Source: Rubrivivax sp.
GTDB taxonomy: Bacteria; Pseudomonadota; Gammaproteobacteria; Burkholderiales; Burkholderiaceae_C
Reading direction: 5' to 3'
Assembly: GCA_021300575.1 (NCBI GenBank)
Contig: JAJTDM010000029.1
Location: 1 to 55,726, forward strand
Length of the DNA stretch: 55,726 nt
The notes below the pieces were generated by a model. That model was not told where the DNA came from. It did no database searches and worked only from the letters and a program-made list of their open reading frames with translations. Below are positions 18,688-27,161 of this stretch, piece after piece (the stretch's first letter is position 1; every line of letters starts with the position of its first letter). The translations under genes and the position numbers were made by a program.

Positions 18688-19920
18688 ATGGCCACTTTGA
18701 ATCCACGGCTTGCCAAGGCAAGAGCCTCCCAGGAGGCGTACTTCGTCTGGGAAGGCCGCGACAAGAACGGCAAGCTGGTACGGGGGGAGATGCGGGCCGT
18801 GAGCAGCACGGTGGCCGTCGCCGCCCTGCGCCGGCAAGGCATCCTGGCCCACAAAGTCAAGAAGCGCAGCGCCAGCGGCGGCCGGGCGATCAAGCAGAAA
18901 GACATCGCCGTCTTTACCCGGCAGTTGTGCGCCATGATGTCCGCTGGCGTGCCCTTGCTGCAGGCCTTCGATGTCGTGGCGCGCGGGCATCCCAACCCCC
19001 GCATGATGCGCATGCTCAACGAGGTGCGCATGGACATCGAGACCGGCACCAGCCTGTCTGCGGCCTTGCGCAAGCAGCGCAAGCACTTCGATTCGCTGTA
19101 CTGCAATCTGGTGGAGGCCGGCGAGGCAGGTGGCGTTCTTGAAGCGATGTTGGAGCGTCTGGCCGTCTACCAGGAGCGCACGATGGCGCTGAGGAACAAG
19201 GTCCGCTCCGCCCTGATGTACCCGACCGTGCTGATGGTGGTGTCCATCGCCGTGCTGGCGGTGATCATGACCCTCGTCATCCCCTCCTTCAAGAACGCCT
19301 TCACCTCCTTCGGCGCGGAGTTGCCTGCGCCCACGCTCATGGTGATGGCGGCATCGGACTTCGTCGTCGCCCACTGGCTAACCCTGCTCGTGGGCCTGGG
19401 CGGCGGCGTTTATCTGTTCTTCGCCCTGTGGCGACGCTCGGTAAAGATGCAGAAGGTGATGGACCGGTTGCTGCTGAAGGTGCCTGTTTTCGGCAGCCTG
19501 ATCGAAAAAGCCACCATCGCACGCTGGACCCGAACACTGTCCACCCTGTCGGCCGCTGGCGTGCCGCTGGTGGAGGCCTTGAGCTCCGTGGCCGGCGCCA
19601 GCGGCAATGCCGTCTTCGCCGAAGCCACGGACGCGATCCGACGCGAGGTGAGAACGGGCACCAGCCTGACCACCGCCATGCAAGGCACAGGCGTGTTCAC
19701 GCCCATGGTGCTGCAGGTGACGGCCATTGGAGAGGAGGCGGGTTCGCTGGACCACATGCTGGGCAAGGCCGCCGAGTTCTATGAAGACGAAGTGGAAGAG
19801 ATGATCAAGGGGCTGACCAGCCTGATGGAGCCCTTCATCATGGTGGTGCTGGGGCTGACCATCGGCTCGATCATGATTGCGATGTACCTGCCCATCTTCA
19901 AGCTCGGCTCGGTGGTCTGA
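18688..19920 (+). CDS. pilC: Type IV pilus inner-membrane platform protein PilC
   Basis: 410 residues, normal for PilC/GspF. Two T2SF domains (about 75-200 and 275-400) each begin with a cytoplasmic helical bundle (FTRQLCAMMSAGVPLLQAFD and WTRTLSTLSAAGVPLVEALS) and end in a membrane segment (PTVLMVVSIAVLAVIMTLVI; EPFIMVVLGLTIGSIMIAMY). It couples the PilB ATPase to pilin assembly. ATG 18688 (MATLNPRLAKAR) is chosen; an upstream in-frame extension to 18601 lacks family sequence. pilB, its usual upstream neighbour, is not present: the hipBA insert and 176 bp of non-coding DNA occupy that place. Confidence 0.95.
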   Translation: MATLNPRLAKARASQEAYFVWEGRDKNGKLVRGEMRAVSSTVAVAALRRQGILAHKVKKRSASGGRAIKQKDIAVFTRQLCAMMSAGVPLLQAFDVVARGHPNPRMMRMLNEVRMDIETGTSLSAALRKQRKHFDSLYCNLVEAGEAGGVLEAMLERLAVYQERTMALRNKVRSALMYPTVLMVVSIAVLAVIMTLVIPSFKNAFTSFGAELPAPTLMVMAASDFVVAHWLTLLVGLGGGVYLFFALWRRSVKMQKVMDRLLLKVPVFGSLIEKATIARWTRTLSTLSAAGVPLVEALSSVAGASGNAVFAEATDAIRREVRTGTSLTTAMQGTGVFTPMVLQVTAIGEEAGSLDHMLGKAAEFYEDEVEEMIKGLTSLMEPFIMVVLGLTIGSIMIAMYLPIFKLGSVV

Positions 19921-19926
19921 ACAGCC

Positions 19927-20844
19927 ATGGCACAGGAGTGGCTGCTGTCGGTGCCCGCCCTGGGCTTGCTGGGCCTGATCGTCGGCAGTTTCCTCAACGT
20001 GGTGGTCCACAGGTTGCCGATCATGATGGCTCGCCAGTGGTGGGGCGAGGTGGCAGGGCAGTTGCAGGACGAGGCCTCTCATGAGGCAGTGTTCGGGCAA
20101 GCGCTGCCCGCCGGAGCCGACAAGACGAGCCGCGCGCTGGAAACCGCGCTCCAGGGCTTGCCCAGGCTGAACCTGGCGGTACCGCGGTCTCGCTGCCCCG
20201 CCTGTGGCCATGTCCTGCACTGGAGCGAGAACGTGCCGCTGCTGGGGTGGTTGCGCCTGCGCGGGCGATGCGTGGCCTGCGGCACGCGCATTCCGTTGCG
20301 TTACCCCGCAGTCGAAGCGCTGACAGGCATGCTGTTTGCCGCCATCGCCTGGCGCTTCGGCCCGCAACCCGTCACGCTGATGTGGTGCGCCGTGGCTGCC
20401 GTGCTGGTGACGCTCTCGGCGATCGACTGGGACACGACCTTGCTGCCCGACGATCTGACGCAACCGCTGCTCTGGGCTGGCCTGGTGGCGGCTGCGGTGG
20501 GCTGGTCCGGCTTGCGCCCAGAAGCCGCTCTCACGGGTGCGGTGGCCGGCTACCTGGCGCTGTGGTCGGTGTACTGGCTGTTCAAGCTCGCCACAGGCAA
20601 GGAAGGGATGGGACATGGCGACTTCAAGCTCCTGGCCGCGCTCGGAGCCTGGCTGGGCTGGCAGGCCCTCCTGCCCATCGTCCTGATGGCATCGGTGCTG
20701 GGTGCTCTTGTCGGGCTGGTCATGAAGCTGAACGGGCAGTTGCGGGAGGGACGCTACGTGCCCTTCGGCCCCTTCCTGGCGGGAGGCGGGCTGGTGGTGC
20801 TGCTGGCCGGCACCGAGCGGGTGCTGGCCCTGATGGGCTGGTAA
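19927..20844 (+). CDS. pilD: Type IV prepilin peptidase/N-methyltransferase
   Basis: 305 residues, multi-spanning. It cleaves the leader of type IV prepilins and methylates the new N-terminus. The N-terminal GLIVGSFLNVVVHRLP is typical. The zinc-binding tetracysteine is intact (RCPACGHVLHWSENVPLLGW and RCVACGTRIPLRYP). The aspartyl-protease residues are in LSAIDWDTTLLPD and GMGHGDFKLLAALGAWLGW. Starts six bases after pilC. Confidence 0.96.
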   Translation: MAQEWLLSVPALGLLGLIVGSFLNVVVHRLPIMMARQWWGEVAGQLQDEASHEAVFGQALPAGADKTSRALETALQGLPRLNLAVPRSRCPACGHVLHWSENVPLLGWLRLRGRCVACGTRIPLRYPAVEALTGMLFAAIAWRFGPQPVTLMWCAVAAVLVTLSAIDWDTTLLPDDLTQPLLWAGLVAAAVGWSGLRPEAALTGAVAGYLALWSVYWLFKLATGKEGMGHGDFKLLAALGAWLGWQALLPIVLMASVLGALVGLVMKLNGQLREGRYVPFGPFLAGGGLVVLLAGTERVLALMGW

Positions 20845-20871
20845 GCGCAGCCTTACAGAGGAAACGCAGGC

Positions 20872-21480
20872 ATGCGCCCTCTTCACATCGGCCTCACGGG
20901 GGGCATCGGCAGCGGCAAGAGCACCGCGGCGCAAACGCTGGTCGAGTTGGGCGCGGCGCTGGTGGACACGGACGCCATCGCTCGTCGCCTCACGGCACCC
21001 CGTGGCGTGGCGCTGCACGCCATTGCGCAGGCCTTCGGGCCCGAACTGGTCAGCGACCAGGGAGGTCTGGACCGTGACCGGATGCGCGCCCTGGCCTTCA
21101 GCGACCCTTCGGCTCTGCGGCGGCTGGAGGCGATCCTGCATCCGCTGATTGGCGACACCGCTCGAGCCGAGGCTATGGGGGCCGCCCAGGCCGGCGCTGC
21201 CGCGGTGGTCTTTGACGTGCCCCTGCTGGCCGAGTCCGCCCACTGGCGCGGACGGGTGGACCGCGTGCTGGTGGTCGATTGCGAAGAAGCCACCCAGATC
21301 AGCCGGGTGATGGCGCGCAACGGCTGGGCCGAAGAGACGGTGCTGCGCGTGATCGCCCAGCAGGCCCCGCGACCGCTTCGCAGATCGATCGCCGATGCCG
21401 TGATCTTCAACGACAGCCTGTCACGGCAGGCGCTGCGGGACGAGGTTCTCAGCCTGTGGAGGCATTGGCGGGCCGCCTGA
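20872..21480 (+). CDS. coaE: Dephospho-CoA kinase
   Basis: 202 residues. Last step of coenzyme A synthesis: phosphorylates the ribose 3'-OH of dephospho-CoA. P-loop GLTGGIGSGKST at residues 6-17, then LGAALVDTDAIAR, LEAILHPLI, VVFDVPLLAES and a lid with ARNGWAEETVLRVIAQQAPRP. Sits 27 bp after pilD in the usual pilD-coaE-zapD-yacG order. Confidence 0.97.
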   Translation: MRPLHIGLTGGIGSGKSTAAQTLVELGAALVDTDAIARRLTAPRGVALHAIAQAFGPELVSDQGGLDRDRMRALAFSDPSALRRLEAILHPLIGDTARAEAMGAAQAGAAAVVFDVPLLAESAHWRGRVDRVLVVDCEEATQISRVMARNGWAEETVLRVIAQQAPRPLRRSIADAVIFNDSLSRQALRDEVLSLWRHWRAA

Positions 21481-21527
21481 GGCGCCATGCCCGTGTGGAA
21501 CAATCAACGCAGACGCGCTGCCCTACC

Positions 21528-22295
21528 ATGCCCGCCACCCGGATCCTTTACGAATACCCCTTCAACGAGGGCATCCGGACCATGCTGCGTCTGGAGCATC
21601 TGTTCGAACGCCTGGGGCGCCTGATGGTGCGCGTGGACCCGCTGGACCACCACTTCGCACTGGTCACCATCTTCGAGGTGATGGATGTGGCCTCCCGGGC
21701 CGACCTGAAGTCGGACCTGCTCAAGGAATTGGAACGGCACAAGGCCCAGTTGCAGTCCTACCGGGGACACCCTGGCATTTCAGAGGCGGCCCTGGACGAA
21801 GTCATCGGCCGCATCGACTACGCCTTCCAGGCCTTGATCGCGCTGCAGGGCAAGGCAGGGCAGTCGCTGACCACCCACGAATGGCTGATGAGCGTGCGCA
21901 GCCGCATTGGCATCCCTGCCGGCACTTGCGAGTTCGATCTGCCGGGCTACTACGCCTGGCAACAACATCCCGCCGAACGTCGCCAGGCAGACCTGGAGCG
22001 TTGGTCTGCCTGCCTGATGCCCCTGGCGCAGGCGCTGCAACTGCTGCTCGGCCTGCTGCGCGACGGCGGGGTGACGCAGCGCATGCACGCCTCGGGTGGG
22101 CAGTTCCAGCAGCGGCTGCCCGAAGGCAAGACTTACCACCTGCTGCGGCTGCACATGAGCGCGGACTCTGAGTTGGTGCCGGAGATCAGCGGACACCGCC
22201 TGCTCGTATCCGTGCGGATGTTGCGGGCTGACGCCGAAGGCCGGCTGCGCCCCACCCCCGAAGAGGCCGACTTCGAGATGACGCTGTGCGCCTGA
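21528..22295 (+). CDS. zapD: Cell division protein ZapD
   Basis: 255 residues. Cytoplasmic protein that cross-links FtsZ filaments. Begins MPATRILYEYPFNEGIRTML, with LRLEHLFERL, WLMSVRSRIGIPAGTCEFDLPGYYAWQ (in pieces) and a C-terminal KTYHLLRLHMS...ISGHRLLVSVRML. ATG 21528 is the family start; the open frame extends upstream through coaE only in the wrong frame. YacG follows 46 bp later. Confidence 0.95.
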   Translation: MPATRILYEYPFNEGIRTMLRLEHLFERLGRLMVRVDPLDHHFALVTIFEVMDVASRADLKSDLLKELERHKAQLQSYRGHPGISEAALDEVIGRIDYAFQALIALQGKAGQSLTTHEWLMSVRSRIGIPAGTCEFDLPGYYAWQQHPAERRQADLERWSACLMPLAQALQLLLGLLRDGGVTQRMHASGGQFQQRLPEGKTYHLLRLHMSADSELVPEISGHRLLVSVRMLRADAEGRLRPTPEEADFEMTLCA

Positions 22296-22341
22296 GCAAG
22301 CCCTCGGCACCCAACCGGCGCCTTGCAGCGCACGGCCTCGC

Positions 22342-22569
22342 ATGAGCGACAGGACCGTCACTTGCCCTGCATGCAAGGGCCCCGCGCAGTACGGCCCCGC
22401 CAATGCCTGGCGGCCGTTCTGCAGCCAGCGCTGCCGTGAACACGACCTGGGCGCCTGGGCCAGCGAGTCCTACCGCATGGAGGATCGCGCCCAGGGCGGT
22501 GATGAAGGCACGGAGTTCACGGAGCCTGCTCCAGAGCCGTTGAGAAGCCAGGGTTCCGGGACCCACTGA
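22342..22569 (+). CDS. yacG: DNA gyrase inhibitor YacG
   Basis: 75 residues. Small zinc protein that binds GyrB and inhibits gyrase. The four zinc cysteines are in VTCPACKGPAQYGP and WRPFCSQRCREHDLGAWASESYR. The tail after residue 45 (RMEDRAQGGDEGTEFTEP...) is longer than the core and variable. It ends convergently with the acyl-CoA ligase; a GC-rich hairpin without a T-run lies at about 22596-22612 between them. Confidence 0.93.
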   Translation: MSDRTVTCPACKGPAQYGPANAWRPFCSQRCREHDLGAWASESYRMEDRAQGGDEGTEFTEPAPEPLRSQGSGTH

Positions 22570-22619
22570 CGCTGTGAGGCAGTGACCCGCTGGCGCGCCG
22601 CCGCGGGGCGGCACAGCAC

Positions 22620-24506
22620 TCAGCCCCCGCGGTACATCGCCTCGATCTGCTCGGCGTACTTGGTCTGCACCAGCTTGCGCTTGAGCTTCATGGTGGGCGT
22701 GAGTTCCTCATCCTCGGCGGTCAACTGGCGGTCCAGCAGGAAAAACTTCTTGACCTGCTCCACCCGGGCGAACTGCTTGTTGACGCGGTCCACCTCGGCC
22801 TGGATCAACTCCAAGATCTCGGGCGCACGGGTGAGGCTGGCATAGTTGGAAAAGGGGATGTCGCGCTCCTGTGCGAAGCGCTCCACGTTCTCCTGGTCGA
22901 TCATGACGATGGCCGTGAGGAACGCGCGCTTGTCGCCAATGACCACCGCATCCGTGACGTAAGGGCTGAACTTCAGCTGGTTTTCCCACTCGCTGGGCGT
23001 GACGTTCTTGCCGCCGGCCGTGATGATGATGTCCTTCATCCGGTCGGTGATGTAGAAGTAGCCGTCGTCATCCACCCGACCCACATCGCCCGTGTGCAGC
23101 CAGCCCTGCGTATCGATGGCCTCGGCCGTCTTGTCAGGCTGGTTCAAGTAGCCCAGGATCACGTTCGAGCCGCGCAGGAGGATCTCGTTCGTGCCCTCGG
23201 CGATGCGCATTTCCAGGCCAGGGCCGGGCACGCCGATGCTGCCGGCCTTGGGCGCCTTGCGGGGGTTGACGGTACCGCCAGCGGTGGTCTCGGTCATCCC
23301 CCAGCCCTCGCGCAGCGGCACGCCCAGACTGCGGTACCAGCGGATCAGATCCGGGGAGATCGGCGCGGCGCCGGTGAGGGCCATCTGCACGCGGCTCATG
23401 CCCGTCATTCGGCGCACGTTGTCCAGCACCAGGAAATTGGCCAGCGCCCGCTGCAGGGCCATCCAAGGCCCCGGGGTGGCTCCCCTGGCCTCGAACTCCG
23501 CCACGCGGCCGCCCACGCCCACAGCCCAGGCGTAGGCAAGCTTCTGAATGCGGCCTGCCTCGCTGAGCGTGATCATCACCTGCGAATAAATCTTCTCCCA
23601 AACCCGTGGCACGGCGAAGAAGACGTGCGGCTGCACCTCGCGCAGGTTTTCGAACACGGTTTCGGGGTTCTCGACGAAGTTCGTGACCGAGCGGCGCATG
23701 ATGGGGATGTAGCCGCCGATCATCCGCTCGGCGATGTGACACAGCGGCAGAAACGCAATCCGCTCACCCCCTTCGGGCATGCCTTCGAACAGGCTGGAAG
23801 ACAGGCCCGACAGCACGGCGCACAAGTTGGCGTGCGTGATCATCGCGCCCTTGGGGCGCCCCGTGGTGCCCGAGGTGTAGACGAGGATGGCCACGTCGCT
23901 GGCCCGTCGCGCAGCCCGGCGCTCGGGCATCAGACCAGGGTTCGCCTTCAGGTAGGCCCTGCCCAACTCACGCAGGGCTTCCAGTCCGATAACCTGGGGA
24001 TCGTCCAGGCCGTCAAGGCCCTCCATGTCAAAGACCACCACCTTGCGGATCAGCGGCAAGGCATCGCGCACCTCCAGGACCTTGTCCAGCTGTTCGTCGT
24101 CTTCGACGAAGAGAAAGGAGGAGGCAGAGTCCTCGCACAGGTACCGCACCTGCGCGGCGGCGTCCGTCGGATAGATGCCGTTGCAGATGCCGCCGGCCGA
24201 CAGCACGGCCAGGTCGGTCCAGACCCACTCGCGCGAGGTGTTGGCCAGTACCGAGGCGGTTTGACCGGGCTCGAAACCCAGGCTGACCAGGCCGGCAGCG
24301 ATTTCGCTGACGAGGGTGCCCACCTCGCGCCAGCTGTAGGAGCGCCAGATGCCCAGATCCTTCTGACGCATCATGGGCGCGTCGCCGAGTTCGGCCACAC
24401 GCTGCCAGAACATCTCATGCACGGTCTCGAAGGGCAGCGGCTGCGGCTCCCAGCCGAACTGCGAGCCGGCAACGATACGGTGCGGATCCAGGGCCACGGT
24501 GCTCAT
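22620..24506 (-). CDS. AMP-forming acyl-CoA synthetase (long-chain fatty acid-CoA ligase type)
   Basis: 628 residues of the adenylate-forming superfamily. The phosphate-binding loop ILVYTSGTTGRPKGAMITHANL (in pieces; about residues 195-215), the acyl-pocket motif GWGMTETTAGGTVNP, HTGDVGRVDDDGYFYITDR and the C-terminal MKDIIITAGGKNVTPSEWEN are clear. It activates a carboxylic acid to its CoA thioester with ATP. The N-terminus and size resemble FadD15-like ligases, but the substrate cannot be read from sequence. Its ATG overlaps the stop of the LivF-type ATPase, so it belongs to a transporter operon: the imported acid is probably its substrate (inference). Confidence 0.9.
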   Translation of the reverse strand: MSTVALDPHRIVAGSQFGWEPQPLPFETVHEMFWQRVAELGDAPMMRQKDLGIWRSYSWREVGTLVSEIAAGLVSLGFEPGQTASVLANTSREWVWTDLAVLSAGGICNGIYPTDAAAQVRYLCEDSASSFLFVEDDEQLDKVLEVRDALPLIRKVVVFDMEGLDGLDDPQVIGLEALRELGRAYLKANPGLMPERRAARRASDVAILVYTSGTTGRPKGAMITHANLCAVLSGLSSSLFEGMPEGGERIAFLPLCHIAERMIGGYIPIMRRSVTNFVENPETVFENLREVQPHVFFAVPRVWEKIYSQVMITLSEAGRIQKLAYAWAVGVGGRVAEFEARGATPGPWMALQRALANFLVLDNVRRMTGMSRVQMALTGAAPISPDLIRWYRSLGVPLREGWGMTETTAGGTVNPRKAPKAGSIGVPGPGLEMRIAEGTNEILLRGSNVILGYLNQPDKTAEAIDTQGWLHTGDVGRVDDDGYFYITDRMKDIIITAGGKNVTPSEWENQLKFSPYVTDAVVIGDKRAFLTAIVMIDQENVERFAQERDIPFSNYASLTRAPEILELIQAEVDRVNKQFARVEQVKKFFLLDRQLTAEDEELTPTMKLKRKLVQTKYAEQIEAMYRGG

Positions 24507-25279
24507 CTCCAGGTCTTCTTCTTCTTCCAGCGGCGCTCGCCCCGCACGCCCTCTTCCTTCATGCCGAGGTAGAACTCCTTGATGTCCTCCTTCTCGCGCA
24601 GGCGGTCGCAGGTGTCTTCCATGACGATGCGCCCGTTCTCCAGCACGTAGCCGTAGTCGGCAGCGTTCAGCGCCATGTTGGCGTTCTGCTCCACCAGCAA
24701 GATGGTGGTGCCGCGCTCGCGGTTGATGCGAACGACGATCTCGAAGATCTCTTTCGTCAGCTTGGGGCTCAGGCCCAGACTGGGTTCGTCCAGCAAAATG
24801 AGTTCGGGCTGGGCCATCAGCGCACGCGAGATGGCCAGCATCTGCTGCTGCCCCCCTGAGAGCAGGCCCGCGTCCTGCGCAGCCCGCTCCTTGAGGATGG
24901 GGAAGTAGCCGTAGACCATTTCCATGTCGCGGGCCACGCCGTCGCGGTCGCTGCGGGTGTAGGCGCCCATGAGCAAGTTGTCGCGCACGGACAGCAGCGG
25001 GAAGACCTCGCGCCCTTCGGGAACATGGCTCAGGCCCATTCGCACGATCAGCGCAGGGTCTGCGCCGGCGATCGACTGGCCCTTGAATTCGATGGTGCCG
25101 CGCCGCGGATCGATGATGCCGGAGATGGTCTTGAGAATGGAACTCTTGCCTGCGCCGTTGGAGCCCAGCACGGTGGCGATCTGCCCGCGCTTGACCTGCA
25201 GGCTGACGCCCCGGATGGCCTTGATAGGCCCGTAGGCGCTTTCCACGTTGGCCAGCGACAGCAGCACGTCGTCACTCAT
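24503..25279 (-). CDS. livF: LivF-type ABC transporter ATP-binding protein
   Basis: 258 residues. Walker A GSNGAGKSS, Q-loop HVPEGREVFPLLSVRDNL, ABC signature LSGGQQQMLAISRALM, Walker B LILLDEPSLGLSP and switch LLVEQNANMAL identify the LivF branch of the branched-chain amino acid/urea/acid uptake family. The basic C-terminal tail (RRWKKKKTWR) is unusual. Overlaps the LivG-type gene and the acyl-CoA ligase by four bases each. The symbol denotes the family; the substrate may not be an amino acid. Confidence 0.9.
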   Translation of the reverse strand: MSDDVLLSLANVESAYGPIKAIRGVSLQVKRGQIATVLGSNGAGKSSILKTISGIIDPRRGTIEFKGQSIAGADPALIVRMGLSHVPEGREVFPLLSVRDNLLMGAYTRSDRDGVARDMEMVYGYFPILKERAAQDAGLLSGGQQQMLAISRALMAQPELILLDEPSLGLSPKLTKEIFEIVVRINRERGTTILLVEQNANMALNAADYGYVLENGRIVMEDTCDRLREKEDIKEFYLGMKEEGVRGERRWKKKKTWR

Positions 25280-26073
25280 GCCGGCCTCCGCAGGGAAGAG
25301 ACATCCTCCACCGAACCAAGGTAGGCCTCAATGACGCCGGGGTGCGTCTGCACCTCGCGCGGCGTACCCGCGGCCAGCACCTGACCCTGGTTCAGCGCCA
25401 CCACGCGGTCGGACACGCGCGACACCAGGGTCATGTCGTGTTCGACCATCAACACCGTGATACCCAGCTGGTCACGGATGTCCTCGATCCAGAAGGCCAT
25501 GTCCCCGGTTTCCTCGACGTTCAGCCCGGAGGACGGCTCGTCCAGCAACAGCAAGCGGGGTTCGGTCGACAAGGCCCGGGCCAGCTCCACCACCTTGCGA
25601 ACGCCGTAGGGCAGGCCTGCGATCATGGTGTCGCGGTAGGCCTGCAGGTCCAGGAAGTCGATCACCTCCTCCACCTTGCGCCGGGACGCCAGTTCGGCCT
25701 CTCGCACCGAGCGATTGAACAGGAGGTCACTCCACAAACCCGTCTTGCGGTGACGGTGGCGGCCGATCAGCAGGTTGTGCAGCACCGTGGCGTGCTCGAA
25801 CAGTTCGATGTTCTGGAACGTACGCGCGATACCCAGCGAGGCGATCTCGTGCGGCGCCACGCCTGTGATGTCGCGCCCCATGAACTCCATGGTGCCCGCT
25901 GTCGGCTCGTAGATACGGCTGATCAGGTTGAAGACCGTGGTCTTGCCGGCGCCATTAGGGCCGATGAGCGTGAAGACCTCGCCCGCCTGAACATCGAAGC
26001 TCACGTCGTTGACCGCCAGCACGCCACCGAAGCGCACGCTCAAGCTGCGGGCGGAAAGCAAAGGCGCGCTCAT
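25276..26073 (-). CDS. livG: LivG-type ABC transporter ATP-binding protein
   Basis: 265 residues. Walker A GPNGAGKTT, family-specific GIARTFQNIELFEHATVLHN, the shortened signature region LPYGVRKVVELARALS, Walker B LLLLDEPSSGLNVEE and switch LMVEHDMTLVSRVSDRVVAL are typical of LivG. Pairs with LivF to power the LivM/LivH channel. Overlaps livM and livF by four bases each. Confidence 0.91.
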   Translation of the reverse strand: MSAPLLSARSLSVRFGGVLAVNDVSFDVQAGEVFTLIGPNGAGKTTVFNLISRIYEPTAGTMEFMGRDITGVAPHEIASLGIARTFQNIELFEHATVLHNLLIGRHRHRKTGLWSDLLFNRSVREAELASRRKVEEVIDFLDLQAYRDTMIAGLPYGVRKVVELARALSTEPRLLLLDEPSSGLNVEETGDMAFWIEDIRDQLGITVLMVEHDMTLVSRVSDRVVALNQGQVLAAGTPREVQTHPGVIEAYLGSVEDVSSLRRPA

Positions 26074-27146
26074 TTCAGACGGTCCGATTTCTGGAACGAT
26101 TTCTGCCGCTTGAACATGCCCTTGCGGTAGAAAGGGAACAGGCTGAAGTAGGTGCGGATCTTGAGCCAGCGGCCGTACATGCCCATGGGCTCGAACAGGA
26201 CGAACAGCACCAGCACCGCACCGTACACGGCCGACTTCAGACCAGGCGCCTCGGCCACGATGGTCGGAAGAATGCCCTTGGACGCCGAGATCAGCTGCGG
26301 CATGGTGATGAGGAACAGGGCGCCGAAGAACACGCCGTGGATCGAGCCCAGGCCGCCGATGACCACCATGAGCAGCAGGTCGATGGACTGGATGATGTTG
26401 AACTGGTCAGGCGACAGAAAGCGCAGGTTGTGCGCGTACAAAGCGCCACCGATGCCGGCCAACGCAGCTGAAATGGCAAAGGACAGGGTCTTGTAGTAGG
26501 CCAGATGGATGCCCATGCTTTGGGCCGAGATCTCGGAGTCCCGGATCGCCACGAAGGCACGCCCAGTGGGCGAGCGAAGCAGGTTCAGCACGCCCAGAGT
26601 CGCCACCACGGTGATCACCAGGCACAGGTAGTAGAACTCGCTGCCTGAGCCCACCACCCAGCCAAAGACGTCGGGCAGCTTGACGTTCAGGCCCGAATTG
26701 CCGCCTGTGACGCTTTCCCAGCGTGCAAAGACCTCTTCCAGGATGAAACCGAAGGCCAGCGTGGCCATGCCCAGGTAGATGCCCTTGACCCGCAGCGCGG
26801 GCAAGCCCACCACCACGCCCGCCAGCGCCGACAGGCCTGCTGACATCGCCAGCGCCAGGGGAAAGGGCACACCATGGTTGGTCAGTACCGCCTGGGTGTA
26901 GGCCCCCACGCCCAGAAAAGCCGCATGGCCCAGCGAGAACAAGCCCGTGAAGCCCGCCAGCAGCATCAGCCCCAGGCCCACCACGCTGTAGATGAGCACG
27001 TAGGTCAACTGGGCGAGCCAGTATTCCTCCATCAACACCGGGGCCGCTGCCAGCGCCACCATCAAGGCGCTGTACCAGAACACATGCCCAGTGTGCTTGG
27101 CCAGGCGCAGATCCTGGACGTAGTCAGTCTTGAAGATGAAGCGCAT
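26070..27146 (-). CDS. livM: LivM-type ABC transporter permease
   Basis: 358 residues with about ten hydrophobic segments. LAGFTGLFSLGHAAFLGVGAYTQAVLT and PALRVKGIYLGMATLAFGFI are typical of LivM, as is AISAALAGIGGALYAHNLRFLSPDQF. The C-terminus is cytoplasmic and basic (RKGMFKRQKSFQKSDRLK). Lies 15 bp after the livH-type gene. Confidence 0.91.
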   Translation of the reverse strand: MRFIFKTDYVQDLRLAKHTGHVFWYSALMVALAAAPVLMEEYWLAQLTYVLIYSVVGLGLMLLAGFTGLFSLGHAAFLGVGAYTQAVLTNHGVPFPLALAMSAGLSALAGVVVGLPALRVKGIYLGMATLAFGFILEEVFARWESVTGGNSGLNVKLPDVFGWVVGSGSEFYYLCLVITVVATLGVLNLLRSPTGRAFVAIRDSEISAQSMGIHLAYYKTLSFAISAALAGIGGALYAHNLRFLSPDQFNIIQSIDLLLMVVIGGLGSIHGVFFGALFLITMPQLISASKGILPTIVAEAPGLKSAVYGAVLVLFVLFEPMGMYGRWLKIRTYFSLFPFYRKGMFKRQKSFQKSDRLK

Positions 27147-27161
27147 GGCGAGTTCTCTGCC

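Noticed and set aside
19378..21243. A 621-codon minus-strand frame across pilC, pilD and coaE
   Set aside because: Spans three well-supported plus-strand genes and has His/Gln-rich, unconserved sequence.
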